DNA of 64,000 bases from Pseudomonas bananamidigenes (GCF_001679645.1 NZ_LRUN01000058.1:31029-95028), one strand, 5' to 3'; shown: positions 34,249 through 43,939, counted from the stretch's first letter. A program made the numbers and translations. Notes: generated by a model from the letters alone, not told the origin.

Positions 34249-36294
34249 TTAAAGACTGTTGATCAGCGTTGCGAAGGTTTCCTGCGCAGCCTTGATGATT
34301 TGTGAAGAGGCGGTGTAGTACTGCTGATACTTGACCAGGTTGCCGGTTTCTTCATCGAGGTTGACCTGGGACAGCGAGTTGCGCGCCCCCTGGGCCTGAT
34401 CGAGGATCACCGAAGTGGCTTCGTTGTCGGACTTGCTCTGGGCCGCCTTGGTACCGACGTTGGTCACCAGCTTGTTGTAGGCATCGGTCAGGCTGATGCC
34501 CTTGCTGCCAGTGCCGGTGTCGACGGTCTGTTTGGTCTGCAGGCCGACCAGCGCCTGGGCGTTGCGGTTGTCCGAAGAGGCGGCGCCGGTCAGGTTGATC
34601 GTGAAGGTTTCGCCGGCTTTCGGGGTAGCACCCACGGTGGTCTGCACGGTGAAGGTCTTCTGCACGTTCGGCGTGACCGAGGTGTCCATCACCGGAGCAC
34701 CGGTGGAGTCGACCATGCCGATCTTGAGGTTCAGGGTATTGGCCTGCCCCGGCACGATGGTGCCGCTACCGATGGTGTTGCCCTTGGCATCGACCATGTT
34801 GTACGACTGGCTGCCGCTGGTGACCGCCCCCATGACCAGTTTGACCGGCGTCGAATACTTGAGCGCGTTCTGCAACTCGGCCTGGGAAGCCGGGTTGGTG
34901 ATGTCGATGGTGTCGACCAGTGTCGGCTGGGTGTAGGTGCCGGAATTGTTGGTACTGGCCACGCCGGTCAAGGGTGCTGCCGCCGCGATCTTCTTCGGAT
35001 CGGTCAGCACGGTCTGAATGTTGGTGGCCGCGTCACGGGTCGGTGTCACCTTGAAAGTATCGCCGGCGCTCATCGCGCCACCGTTGAGGGCCAGGGTGAA
35101 ACCGTCGATCACTGGCGGCGGCGTGGTCGTGGTGCTGAACGAGCCCAGATCGGTGCCGTCGGAGCGCTTGACCGTGTAGTTGGTGGCGCTGGTGAAGGTG
35201 ACCTGATAATCGCTGGTGGTCAGCTTGCCGGTGTCCTTGATGGTGACATTCAGGTTGCCCGAACCCGCGCTGTTGCCGGCCGAGGCAATGCTGCGCTGGC
35301 TGATCAGCGCGGCACTGTTGATGTCGTTGAAGATCGGTGCACCGAAGTCACCGTTCTTGTCGATGCCCTGGGCCTGCTGGCGATTCATCTGATCGGCAAT
35401 GACCAGCGCTACGCGACCCAGTTCGTTGAGCGACGGGTTGAGCACTTCATTGCGATAGGTCAGCAGACCGCCCATTTCACCGCCACTGATCACCGACGTG
35501 ATGTCGATGGTGCTTGAGCCGCGATCCATCTGGATGCCCATGCGCGACGGGTCGTCCTTGCTCGGCACCGTGCTCAGGGTGTTAGTGGTATTGCCGACGA
35601 CCAGCGGCTGGCCGCTGCCCACGTAGACGTCGAAACTGGTGCCACGCTCGACCACTTGCGCACCGACCAGCTCGGACAGCTGGCGCACGGCTTCGTTACG
35701 GCTGTCGAGCAGATCGTTCGGCTGGCCGCCGCTGGTGGAAACTTCACCGATCTTCTGGTTGAGATTTGCAATCGAGGTGGCCAGTTTGTTGACCTGGGCG
35801 GCCATGTCGCCGAGGTTGCCGTTGATCGTGGTGTTCTGATCGTTCAGCTGTTTGGCCAGCGCGTTGAAGCGGCTGGTCAGGGCCTGCGCACCGGTCAGCA
35901 CCGACTGACGGGAGGTGTCGTCGGTCGCCGACGTCGCGACACCTTGCATCGATGTGAAGAACTTCTGCAGTACGCCGGTCAGGCCGGTGTCGGTGTTGGA
36001 CAACGAGCTGTCCAGCGCGGTCGCCTGCCCACCGTACGCCGCTGCTTCGCTGTTGAGCGACGTGGCGGTATGCAGCTGGGTTTCCAGGTAGGAGTTGTAC
36101 ACCCGGCGCACGTCGGCCAGGGTCGTGCCCGTACCGATGAATACGTTGCCGTACTGGATCGAGGATTTGGTGCCCTGCACGGTTTGCTGGCGCGAATAAC
36201 CGGCGGTGTCGACGTTGGCAATGTTGTTACCTGTCACAGCCAGAGAGGATGAACTGGCAGCCAACCCCGACATCCCGATATTGAGCAAACTCAT
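34249..36294 (-). CDS. flgK: Flagellar hook-filament junction protein FlgK
   Basis: FlgK (HAP1) is the first junction protein on the hook. The 681-residue protein starts MSLLNIGMSGLAASSSSLAV and has the basal rod/hook motif GNNIANVDTAGYSRQ (about 22-36). Its C-terminal helix reads NLVKYQQYYTASSQIIKAAQ. The middle is a long Thr/Gly-rich beta-domain. It starts at the ATG at 36294 and lies 21 bases after flgJ. Confidence 0.96.
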   Translation of the reverse strand: MSLLNIGMSGLAASSSSLAVTGNNIANVDTAGYSRQQTVQGTKSSIQYGNVFIGTGTTLADVRRVYNSYLETQLHTATSLNSEAAAYGGQATALDSSLSNTDTGLTGVLQKFFTSMQGVATSATDDTSRQSVLTGAQALTSRFNALAKQLNDQNTTINGNLGDMAAQVNKLATSIANLNQKIGEVSTSGGQPNDLLDSRNEAVRQLSELVGAQVVERGTSFDVYVGSGQPLVVGNTTNTLSTVPSKDDPSRMGIQMDRGSSTIDITSVISGGEMGGLLTYRNEVLNPSLNELGRVALVIADQMNRQQAQGIDKNGDFGAPIFNDINSAALISQRSIASAGNSAGSGNLNVTIKDTGKLTTSDYQVTFTSATNYTVKRSDGTDLGSFSTTTTPPPVIDGFTLALNGGAMSAGDTFKVTPTRDAATNIQTVLTDPKKIAAAAPLTGVASTNNSGTYTQPTLVDTIDITNPASQAELQNALKYSTPVKLVMGAVTSGSQSYNMVDAKGNTIGSGTIVPGQANTLNLKIGMVDSTGAPVMDTSVTPNVQKTFTVQTTVGATPKAGETFTINLTGAASSDNRNAQALVGLQTKQTVDTGTGSKGISLTDAYNKLVTNVGTKAAQSKSDNEATSVILDQAQGARNSLSQVNLDEETGNLVKYQQYYTASSQIIKAAQETFATLINSL

Positions 36295-36315
36295 GATTCA
36301 AACCTTACCTTGTGT

Positions 36316-37608
36316 TTATAAGGGCGTCGTCGAAACGCCGGCCGCAGCGTAGTTCTGATTGACGGTCATCTGCCTGGCAATCTGCGAAATCTTCGTCGCG
36401 TAGTGCGGGTCGGTCGCATAACCGGCCTTTTGCAATTCGCGTACAAACTGTTCTGGGTTATCGGCCGACCTCAACACTTCTTGATAGCGATTGTTGCTCT
36501 GCAGCAACGTCACCAGATCATGGAAGCTGTCCTTGTATGAGGCATAGGAACGGAACTCCGCCGTCTCCTTGACCATCTGCCCGTTACGGAATTCGCTGGT
36601 GATCGCCCGGGCCGAATCGCCCTTCCAGTTGCCACTGGCCTTGATCCCGAACAGGTTATGACTGCTGGTGCCGTCCTGAGCGCGCATGACCGACTTGCCC
36701 CAGCCGGTTTCCAGCGCGGCCTGAGCCACCAGATAGCGCGGATCGACGCCGATGCGCGCCGCCGCCTCCTTGGCCATCGGCAGCATGGTGTTGACGAATT
36801 CGTCGGCGTTGCTGAACGCACGCTTGGCCGGCGCCAGCGGAATCTGCGCCATGGCGCGACCGTAGATCTGCATCTGCCCGCCGGAAGCCTTGTCCGCCTC
36901 GGCGCGGGCCAGCCAGTCGCCGTTGTACAGCGGGCCGGAACCGGTGGCAGCTGCCATCGTGTCGCGCTGCGGCAGTTGCGTCGTCGCAGCGTTCGTGGCC
37001 GAAGGCACGAGGCCGGCGAGCAGGCGGTCTGCCAGCTTCGGCGGCAGCGCCAGGCGACGCTGGTTGATCATTTCCATGTCATTGCGATGGGCAAGCTGGG
37101 TGTTTGGCGCGTGCACCGAACGCGACGCCCACAACGGACGTTCGCCATTGAGGCGCGACAGCGGACCGCTGGTGGCCACAGTGCCAGCAGCAATCGGCGT
37201 TTCCACCGAAGCAGCCCTGGCCAGCGCTTCCTGCTGTTTGGCAGCGGACGCGGCGGCGGCTTCGCCTGGCGCCATCGGCTTGTTCTTCGACATCTGTTTC
37301 ATCAGCACGTCGGCCAGGCCGATACCACCCCCTTCACGGGACAGGGATACCGCCAGTTGCTGGTCGTACATTTCCTGATACTGCTTGGCCGCCGGCGTGT
37401 TCATCGGGTTGTCCTGCCCCAGTGCCTCGGTGGCCGAACGCATCGACTTGAGCATCTCGCCCAGGAACAGCGATTCGAATTCCTGCGCGACCTTGCGCAT
37501 GTTGGCGTCGCTGTTCTTGTCGCCGACCTTGAGCTGGTTCAGGCGATTGAGGTCCGAGTAGGAACCCGAATCACTGCTGCTGACCAGACCGCTCTTGCGC
37601 ATATCCAT
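36316..37608 (-). CDS. flgJ: Rod assembly protein and peptidoglycan hydrolase FlgJ
   Basis: FlgJ caps the growing rod and cuts peptidoglycan so the rod can cross the cell wall. The 430-residue protein has the N-terminal rod-binding domain (about 30-115), with FESLFLGEMLKSMRSATEAL. The C-terminal glucosaminidase domain (about 270-425) begins RIGVDPRYLVAQAALETGWG, where the Glu of ALETGWG is the expected catalytic acid. A poorly conserved linker of about 150 residues joins them, longer than in E. coli. It starts at the ATG at 37608, 11 bases after flgI. Confidence 0.95.
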   Translation of the reverse strand: MDMRKSGLVSSSDSGSYSDLNRLNQLKVGDKNSDANMRKVAQEFESLFLGEMLKSMRSATEALGQDNPMNTPAAKQYQEMYDQQLAVSLSREGGGIGLADVLMKQMSKNKPMAPGEAAAASAAKQQEALARAASVETPIAAGTVATSGPLSRLNGERPLWASRSVHAPNTQLAHRNDMEMINQRRLALPPKLADRLLAGLVPSATNAATTQLPQRDTMAAATGSGPLYNGDWLARAEADKASGGQMQIYGRAMAQIPLAPAKRAFSNADEFVNTMLPMAKEAAARIGVDPRYLVAQAALETGWGKSVMRAQDGTSSHNLFGIKASGNWKGDSARAITSEFRNGQMVKETAEFRSYASYKDSFHDLVTLLQSNNRYQEVLRSADNPEQFVRELQKAGYATDPHYATKISQIARQMTVNQNYAAAGVSTTPL

Positions 37609-37619
37609 GGGCGGCGTCC

Positions 37620-38735
37620 TCAGATCACGATCAGGTCGGCTTGCAACGCGCCGGCCTGCTTCAGTGCTTCGAGAATGGCCATCAGGTCACCCGGCGCCGC
37701 CCCGACCTGGTTCACCGCACGCACGATTTCGTCGAGGGTGGTGCCCGGGCCGAACTTGAACATCGGCTTGGCTTCCTGCTGGGCATTCACACGCGAGCGC
37801 GGCACCACGGCCGTCTGACCGTTGGACAGCGGGCCCGGCTGGCTGACGATCGGGTCTTCGGTGATGGTCACGGTCAGGCTGCCGTGGGTCACGGCAGCCG
37901 GCGAAACCTTCACGTTCTGGCCGATGACGATGGTGCCGGTACGGGAGTTGATGATGACTTTCGCCACCGCCTGACCCGGATCGACTTCGAGGTTTTCCAG
38001 GATCGACAGATAGTCGACGCGCTGGCTCGGATCGAGCGGTGCAGTGACGCGGATCGAACCGCCATCGATCGCCTGGGCGACGCCCGGACCGAGCATGTCG
38101 TTGATCTTGTCAACGATGCGCTTGGCGGTGGTGAAGTCGGAACGGTTGAGGTTCAGCGTCAGGCTGTTGCCCTGGTTGAAACCGCTCGGCACCGAGCGTT
38201 CCACCGATGCACCGCCGGGGATGCGACCGGCCGACGGAACGTTGACGGTGATTTTCGAACCGTCACGGCCCTCGGCATCGAAACCGCCCACCACCAGGTT
38301 GCCCTGAGCGATGGCGTAGACGTTGCCGTCGATACCCTTGAGCGGGGTCAGCAGCAGCGTACCGCCGCGCAGGCTCTTGGAGTTACCGATGGACGAAACC
38401 GTGATGTCGACCTGCTGACCCGGCTTGGCGAACGCCGGCAGATCGGCACTGACCGACACCGCCGCGACGTTTTTCAACTGCACGTTGCCCGATCCCGGCG
38501 GCACCTTGATGCCGAACTGCGAGAGCATGTTGTTGAAGGTCTGCAGGGTAAACGGGGTCTGCGTGGTCTGGTCACCGGTGCCGTTAAGCCCGACCACCAG
38601 GCCGTAGCCGATCAACTGGTTGGAACGCACGCCGGAAATGCTGGCGATATCTTTCAGCCGCTCGGCTTGTGCGTTGAAGGCCGCCGACAACAAAACGGCA
38701 GCCACCATGAGGCTCTTGAAATTCAACTTGGCCAC
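37620..38735 (-). CDS. flgI: Flagellar P-ring protein FlgI
   Basis: FlgI forms the periplasmic P ring around the rod. The 371-residue precursor has a Sec signal peptide (about 1-24, ending NAQA) and mature sequence starting ERLKDIASISGVRSNQLIGY. It ends LKQAGALQADLIVI, typical of the family. The start is taken as the GTG at 38735, which directly follows the flgH stop (TAGGTG). The ATG at 38708 would leave a shorter signal peptide. Confidence 0.96.
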   Translation of the reverse strand: MAKLNFKSLMVAAVLLSAAFNAQAERLKDIASISGVRSNQLIGYGLVVGLNGTGDQTTQTPFTLQTFNNMLSQFGIKVPPGSGNVQLKNVAAVSVSADLPAFAKPGQQVDITVSSIGNSKSLRGGTLLLTPLKGIDGNVYAIAQGNLVVGGFDAEGRDGSKITVNVPSAGRIPGGASVERSVPSGFNQGNSLTLNLNRSDFTTAKRIVDKINDMLGPGVAQAIDGGSIRVTAPLDPSQRVDYLSILENLEVDPGQAVAKVIINSRTGTIVIGQNVKVSPAAVTHGSLTVTITEDPIVSQPGPLSNGQTAVVPRSRVNAQQEAKPMFKFGPGTTLDEIVRAVNQVGAAPGDLMAILEALKQAGALQADLIVI

Positions 38736-39431
38736 CTAGAAAGGGAACAGCGGGCTGAGGAAGAAACGGTCGAACCAGCCTGGCTGACTCGCATCGGCAA
38801 ACGAACCGGTGCCCGAGTAGGTGATGCGCGCATCGGCGACCCGGGTCGACGACACCGTGTTGTCGGTAGCGATGTCATCGGCACGCACGAGGCCGGCGAT
38901 CCGCACCAGCTCGTCGCCGGTGTTGAGGGTCAGCCACTTCTCGCCGCGCACGGCGATGATGCCGTTGGGCAGCACGTCGGCGACGGTCACGGTGATCGAA
39001 CCGGTCAGGGTGTTGCCTTGGGCCGCCTTGCTGTCACCCTTGGTCGCGCGATCGCCGCTGTAGCCGACGTCCAGGCTCAGGTCATTGCCGCCCAACGGGT
39101 TGTTGGTGGTCCCGCTGCCGCCGAACAGCGAAGTCAGGCCGATGCCGGTCTTGCTGTTCTTGGCCACTTGCGAGTTGGCGTTCTTGCTGGCCTGGGTCTT
39201 CTCGTTCAGGGTGATGGTGATGATGTCACCGACCCGGAACGCCTTGCGGTCGCTGTACAGGTTCTGTTCGAAACCGGCCTGATAGATCGAGCCGTTGTTG
39301 GCGGCCGCCGGCAACGGCGTACGCGGCAACACCGGGGCGTAGTAAGGGTCATTGGGCTTGGGCGTCGGAGCGACGCAGCCCGCGAGCGAGACGACCCCGC
39401 TCAATGCCACAATAGATACAAAGCGCTTCAT
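38736..39431 (-). CDS. flgH: Flagellar L-ring lipoprotein FlgH
   Basis: FlgH builds the outer-membrane L ring. The 231-residue precursor has a lipoprotein signal with lipobox SLAGC (C19 lipidated). Later motifs are FRVGDIITITLNEKTQASKN, IAVRGEKWLTLNTGDE and DGVVR-like RIAGLVRADDI. The ATG at 39431 follows flgG after 53 bases, and the stop abuts flgI. Confidence 0.96.
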   Translation of the reverse strand: MKRFVSIVALSGVVSLAGCVAPTPKPNDPYYAPVLPRTPLPAAANNGSIYQAGFEQNLYSDRKAFRVGDIITITLNEKTQASKNANSQVAKNSKTGIGLTSLFGGSGTTNNPLGGNDLSLDVGYSGDRATKGDSKAAQGNTLTGSITVTVADVLPNGIIAVRGEKWLTLNTGDELVRIAGLVRADDIATDNTVSSTRVADARITYSGTGSFADASQPGWFDRFFLSPLFPF

Positions 39432-39484
39432 GACCCTTACCTCACGGTGTTGCAGGCAGCCTCATGGCCGCCTCATAGACTTGA

Positions 39485-40270
39485 TTACAGATTCTGCGTT
39501 ACGAACGAGAGCATCTGGTCGGCGGTGGAAATCACCTTGGAATTCATCTCGTAGGCACGCTGAGTGGTGATCATGTTGACCATCTCTTCCACGGTGCTGA
39601 CGTTGGAGGTTTCCAGGGTGTTCTGCAGAGTGGTACCGAAACCGTTCAGGCCCGGAGTACCGACCTGCGGCGCGCCGGAAGCGGCAGTTTCCAGGAACAG
39701 GTTGTTGCCCACGGCTTGCAGACCGGCCGGGTTGATGAAGTCTGCGGTCTGCAGGTTGCCGATCACCTGGGCGGCAGGGTTGCCGGCCACGGTGATCGAC
39801 ACGGTGCCGTCACGGCCGACGGTGAAAGTCTGGGCGTTGTTCGGGATGACGATCGCCGGCTCCAGGGCAAAACCGCTGGCGTTGACGATCTGGCCATTGG
39901 AATCGAGGTGGAACGTACCGTCACGGGTGTAGGACGTGGTGCCGTCCGGCTGCAGGATCTGGAAGAAACCACGACCGTCGATGGCCATGTCCAGCGGCTG
40001 CTCGGTGGTTTGCAGGCTGCCGGCGGTGAAGTTTTTCTGGGTGCCGACGATGCGCACACCGGTCCCCACTTGCAGACCCGACGGCAGTTCGCTGTCCTGG
40101 GTCGACTGGGCACCTGGCTGACGCTTGATCTGATACAGCAGGTCCTGGAACTCGGCGCGGTCACGTTTGAAACCCGTGGTCGACACGTTGGCCAGGTTGT
40201 TGGAAATGGTGGTCAGGTTGGTGTCCTGGGCGGACAGACCGGTTTTGGCAACCCATAGAGCCGGAAGCAT
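39485..40270 (-). CDS. flgG: Distal rod protein FlgG
   Basis: FlgG makes the distal part of the flagellar rod. The 261-residue protein starts MLPALWVAKTGLSAQDTNLT with the rod signature NNLANVSTTGFKRDRAEFQD. It ends VEEMVNMITTQRAYEMNSKV, both hallmarks of FlgG. It begins at the ATG at 40270 and lies 45 bases after flgF. Confidence 0.96.
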   Translation of the reverse strand: MLPALWVAKTGLSAQDTNLTTISNNLANVSTTGFKRDRAEFQDLLYQIKRQPGAQSTQDSELPSGLQVGTGVRIVGTQKNFTAGSLQTTEQPLDMAIDGRGFFQILQPDGTTSYTRDGTFHLDSNGQIVNASGFALEPAIVIPNNAQTFTVGRDGTVSITVAGNPAAQVIGNLQTADFINPAGLQAVGNNLFLETAASGAPQVGTPGLNGFGTTLQNTLETSNVSTVEEMVNMITTQRAYEMNSKVISTADQMLSFVTQNL

Positions 40271-40315
40271 TCGATTCTCCTCGTGCGCCTGTTTTACGGC
40301 GCGACGTTCTGATAA

Positions 40316-41056
40316 TTAGCTGATCTGCAAGACCCGAGCCATGGCCTGGTCGTCGTCTTTGGCGGTGTTCATCATCTTGACGTGCAACTCGAACTGCTTG
40401 GCCAGAGCCAGCACCGAAGTCATCTCTTCCACGGCATTGACGTTGCTCGACTCCAGGAAACCCGACACCAGCTTGACGTTGGCATCGGCCGGCGCAGGCT
40501 GGCCGTCCTTGGTGTAGATCGAACCGTCCAGGCCCTTGTTCATGTTCTTGATGTCCGGGTTGACCAGCTTGATCCGGTCGACTTCAGCCATGACACGCGG
40601 GCCTTCGCCCATCGCACGAATGCTGATGGTGCCGTCCTCACCGACTTCCACCTGCTGCTCCGGCGGAATGGCGATCGGTCCGCCGTTGCCCAGGACCGGC
40701 ATGCCGTTACCGGCGCGCAGTACGCCAAGGGCGTCGATGTTCAGACTGCCGGTGCGCACGTAGCTTTCGCCGCCGTTGGGGTTCTGCACGGCGATGAAGC
40801 CGTTGCCGCTGACGGCCACGTCCAGGTCACGACCGGTCTGCACCAGCGAACCCTGGGTGAAATCGGTGGCGGGCCGCTCGCTCATGGCAAACGCACGCGC
40901 CGGAAAGCTGTCACCGAACACCGGCATCGAACGCGCCTGTTCCAGGTCGCGCTGAAAGCCATTGGTGGAGATGTTCGCCAGGTTGTTGGCATGAGCCTTT
41001 TGCGCCAGTGCGTTCTGGCTGGCGCCGGTCATTGCCACATAAAGGTACTTGTCCAC
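40316..41056 (-). CDS. flgF: Proximal rod protein FlgF
   Basis: FlgF is a rod protein. The 246-residue product begins (V/M)DKYLYVAMTGASQNALAQ with the rod signature NNLANISTNGFQRDLEQA, and ends with a coiled NAVEEMTSVLALAKQFELHV region. It starts at a GTG (41056) preceded by GAGGAAAGAGT; no ATG is available before the signature. It is the first gene of this flg operon here, with a sigma54-like site at 41114-41129 and phhR, not flgE, upstream. Confidence 0.94.
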   Translation of the reverse strand: MDKYLYVAMTGASQNALAQKAHANNLANISTNGFQRDLEQARSMPVFGDSFPARAFAMSERPATDFTQGSLVQTGRDLDVAVSGNGFIAVQNPNGGESYVRTGSLNIDALGVLRAGNGMPVLGNGGPIAIPPEQQVEVGEDGTISIRAMGEGPRVMAEVDRIKLVNPDIKNMNKGLDGSIYTKDGQPAPADANVKLVSGFLESSNVNAVEEMTSVLALAKQFELHVKMMNTAKDDDQAMARVLQIS

Positions 41057-41113
41057 ACTCTTTCCTCTGCATGCCGGACGTTTGCCGCCCACTGCTGTAC
41101 TGCTGAGCCATAA

Positions 41114-41129
41114 GCAATTTGCAGACCAA
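41114..41129 (-). promoter_or_regulatory. Sigma54-like promoter for flgFGHIJKL
   Basis: On the minus strand TTGGTCTGCAAATTGC gives the GG-N10-GC -24/-12 spacing, with a good TTGC -12 and a -24 that departs from TGGCAC at the last three positions. It lies 58 bases upstream of flgF. Class III flg genes are RpoN-dependent in Pseudomonas. Confidence 0.7.
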
Positions 41130-41276
41130 CTTTTTCCTGGCGGCCATGGGCCCGATAAACAAAGGACTTGCGAGGTTTCGCGGGATTGAGGGAAATGTAT
41201 CGAAGACGAAAAACCGGCGGTGTCATGCCGCTTCGCGGCAAACACCTGACCCTGCCCCTGATCAGTGTGGGAGTGA

Positions 41277-42842
41277 TCAGGCGTTGCCTGACTCCTTGCC
41301 GACTTCGTACTCTCGCAACTTGTTGGCAATGGTCGTATGGGAAACCCCAAGCCGCTTGCCCAGTTGCCGACTGCTCGGGTGCTCGGAATACAACCGCTCC
41401 AGCACCGCCTTCTCGAAACGCCCGACAATCTCGTCCAGCCCGCCCTCCAGCGAAAAATCGCCAAGCGGCTGACGCACGCCATAGTCCGGCAGGCGGATGT
41501 GCTCAGCCTTGACCGTCCCGCCATCGCACAGCGAAACCGCCTGGAACAGCACGTTTTCCAGTTGTCGCACGTTGCCCGGCCAATGGTAATGACTGAGTCG
41601 GTCCATGGCCGCCGGCGACAGTTTCGGCAGCGGGCAACCGATCTGCCGGCTGGCCTGATCGAGGAAGTGCTCCACCAGCGGCGTGAGTCCGTCGAGGCAT
41701 TCGCGCAGCGGCGGGATGTGCAGCGAGAGCACATTCAAGCGGTGGTACAGATCCTGGCGAAACTCCCCTCTCGCACACAGTTCAGACAAGTCCACCTGGG
41801 TGGCACAGATCACTCGCACATCCAGGTAAACCTCTTCATCGCTGCCTACACGCCGGAAACAGCCGTCCTGCAGGAAACGCAGCAATTTCACCTGCAAGCG
41901 CGGACTCATTTCGCCGACACCATCGAGGAACAGCGTGCCGCCCGCCGTCAGCTCCAGCAGCCCGAGCTTGCCTTCGGCACGCGCACCTTCAAAGGCGCCG
42001 GGGCCGTAGCCGAACAATTCAGTCTCGGCCATCGACTCCGGCAGCCCCGCACAGTTGAGCGCCATCAGCGGCGACTGGCCGCGCGGGCTCGCCAGATGAC
42101 AGGCCCGCGCCAGCAATTCCTTGCCGGTGCCGGTTTCACCCTCGATCAAAAGAGGCGCGTCCAGCGGCGCCATCCGCCGGGCTTCGCGCACCACCGCCGC
42201 CATCACTTTCGAGCTCTGGAAGATGCTGTCGAAACCACGCAACTCCTGTTTGCGCACGTTATAGATGCGTTCGCCGACCCGATCCGCCCGGTGCAGCGTC
42301 AGGACCGCGCCAGCCATGGCTTCGCTGTCGTCATGCTCCGATTGCAGCGGCGCGATGTCGGCCAGAAAAATGTCCCCCTTGACCTTGACCCGCATGCCAT
42401 TGATCCGCGATTTGTTGGCGCGCACCAGCTCCGGCAGATCGAAATCCTCGGCATACCGTGACAGCGGAATCCCCGGCACTTCATCCACCCGCACTCCCAG
42501 CAACTGCGCCGCCGCGCGGTTGGCGGCCACGATCGATCCCCCCATGTCGATCGACAGCACCGGAAACTCCAGCGCCCCGAGCAACGCGTTCAGCTCCATG
42601 TGCCGACGCTCGCTGGGCATCAATCCCACTCGTTTCACGCCAAAGACGCCGGCGATGGCTTCGAACTTGGGCCGTAACGCCTGGAACTGCAGATTGATCA
42701 GGTTCGGGCAATGCAGGTAGATCGCATTGCCGTGCTCTCCGCCGACTTCGCCGCGAGCGACGTTGATCCCGTATTCCACCAGCAGATTGAGAATGTCGCG
42801 CAGGATGCCGATGCGGTTCTGGCAATGGACTTTGATACGCAT
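41277..42842 (-). CDS. phhR: TyrR-family regulator PhhR of phenylalanine catabolism
   Basis: PhhR activates phhABC and other aromatic amino acid catabolic genes in response to Phe and Tyr. The 521-residue protein has an N-terminal ACT domain (1-75, MRIKVHCQNRIGILRDIL). A PAS domain (about 80-190) and an AAA+ domain follow, with Walker A GETGTGKE at 235-242. A TyrR-type helix-turn-helix is at the C-terminus (RQLGKRLGVSHTTIANKLRE). The loop that contacts sigma54 in relatives reads GAFEGA (282-287) instead of GAFTGA, fitting the known sigma70 dependence of PhhR. It is divergent from phhA, with a TyrR-type box between. Confidence 0.95.
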   Translation of the reverse strand: MRIKVHCQNRIGILRDILNLLVEYGINVARGEVGGEHGNAIYLHCPNLINLQFQALRPKFEAIAGVFGVKRVGLMPSERRHMELNALLGALEFPVLSIDMGGSIVAANRAAAQLLGVRVDEVPGIPLSRYAEDFDLPELVRANKSRINGMRVKVKGDIFLADIAPLQSEHDDSEAMAGAVLTLHRADRVGERIYNVRKQELRGFDSIFQSSKVMAAVVREARRMAPLDAPLLIEGETGTGKELLARACHLASPRGQSPLMALNCAGLPESMAETELFGYGPGAFEGARAEGKLGLLELTAGGTLFLDGVGEMSPRLQVKLLRFLQDGCFRRVGSDEEVYLDVRVICATQVDLSELCARGEFRQDLYHRLNVLSLHIPPLRECLDGLTPLVEHFLDQASRQIGCPLPKLSPAAMDRLSHYHWPGNVRQLENVLFQAVSLCDGGTVKAEHIRLPDYGVRQPLGDFSLEGGLDEIVGRFEKAVLERLYSEHPSSRQLGKRLGVSHTTIANKLREYEVGKESGNA

Positions 42843-42972
42843 ATAAAGGCCCGAAACAGGTGGAGGGGGCGGAATTTTCTCGGTCGCCCGCAAGATAGTC
42901 GTCAAGATTATGTGACAGACACAGGTCGTTTCAAACCTGCAAATCACCGCAATCACGACTTATCGCACAAGG

Positions 42973-42990
42973 CGTAACGATAATTTTACG
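42973..42990. promoter_or_regulatory. TyrR/PhhR binding box
   Basis: CGTAAC-N6-TTTACG is a near match (9 of 12) to the palindromic TyrR box TGTAAA-N6-TTTACA. It lies in the 270-base phhR-phhA intergenic region, 123 bases before phhA and 131 before phhR, and could serve both. No clear sigma54 site is seen here, consistent with PhhR working with sigma70. Confidence 0.75.
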
Positions 42991-43112
42991 AATTATGGAG
43001 ACTTTTCCTACTCGACGGCTCATCAACCTTGCTGCAACACGGCACGCGCTGAGGTATTTCTCAGTCCATGGCAGGACATAACAAGAACGAATTCCCCTCG
43101 CAGGAGAGCAGT

Positions 43113-43904
43113 ATGAAGCAGACGCAATACGTGGCCCGCGAGCCCGATGCGCAAGGTTTTATCGACTACCCCGCCGAAGAACATGCGGTGTGGAACACGC
43201 TGATCACCCGCCAGATGAAAGTGGTCGAGGGTCGCGCTTGCCAGGAATACCTGGACGGCATCGAAAAACTCGGTCTGCCCCATGACCGCATTCCGCAACT
43301 GGGCGAGATCAACAAGGTGCTCGGCGAGACCACCGGATGGCAGGTCGCCCGCGTCCCGGCACTGATCCCTTTCCAGACCTTTTTCGAATTGCTCGCCAGC
43401 AAACAGTTTCCGGTGGCCACCTTCATTCGTACCCGTGAAGAGCTGGACTATCTGCAAGAGCCGGATATTTTCCACGAGATCTTCGGTCACTGCCCGCTGC
43501 TGACCAATCCCTGGTTCGCCGAATTCACCCACACCTACGGCAAGCTTGGTCTGCAAGCCACCAAGGAAGAGCGCGTGTACCTGGCGCGTCTGTACTGGAT
43601 GACCATCGAGTTCGGTCTGGTCGACACCCCGCAAGGCAAACGCATCTACGGCGGCGGCATCCTGTCTTCGCCGAAAGAAACCGTTTACTCGTTGTCGGAC
43701 GAACCCGAGCACCAGGCCTTCGATCCGCTGGAAGCCATGCGCACACCGTATCGCATCGATATCCTGCAACCGCTGTACTTTGTTCTGCCGAACCTCAAGC
43801 GCCTGTTCGATCTCGCCCACGAAGACATCATGGGCATGGTCAAGCAAGGCATGCAGCTGGGTCTGCACGCACCGAAATTTCCGCCAAAACCAAAAGCCGC
43901 CTGA
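43113..43904 (+). CDS. phhA: Phenylalanine 4-monooxygenase PhhA
   Basis: PhhA hydroxylates phenylalanine to tyrosine using tetrahydropterin and non-haem iron. The 263-residue single-domain bacterial enzyme has the iron ligands H121 and H126 in FHEIFGHCPLL and E166 in WMTIEFGLV. It lacks the regulatory ACT domain of animal enzymes, as expected. The ATG at 43113 (MKQTQYVAREPDAQG) follows CAGGAGAG; upstream in-frame ATG 43068 has no such site. It is the first gene of phhABC. Confidence 0.97.
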   Translation: MKQTQYVAREPDAQGFIDYPAEEHAVWNTLITRQMKVVEGRACQEYLDGIEKLGLPHDRIPQLGEINKVLGETTGWQVARVPALIPFQTFFELLASKQFPVATFIRTREELDYLQEPDIFHEIFGHCPLLTNPWFAEFTHTYGKLGLQATKEERVYLARLYWMTIEFGLVDTPQGKRIYGGGILSSPKETVYSLSDEPEHQAFDPLEAMRTPYRIDILQPLYFVLPNLKRLFDLAHEDIMGMVKQGMQLGLHAPKFPPKPKAA

Positions 43905-43939
43905 ACCGCGACTTTTGCTTACAAGTGAATCTGTCAGTC

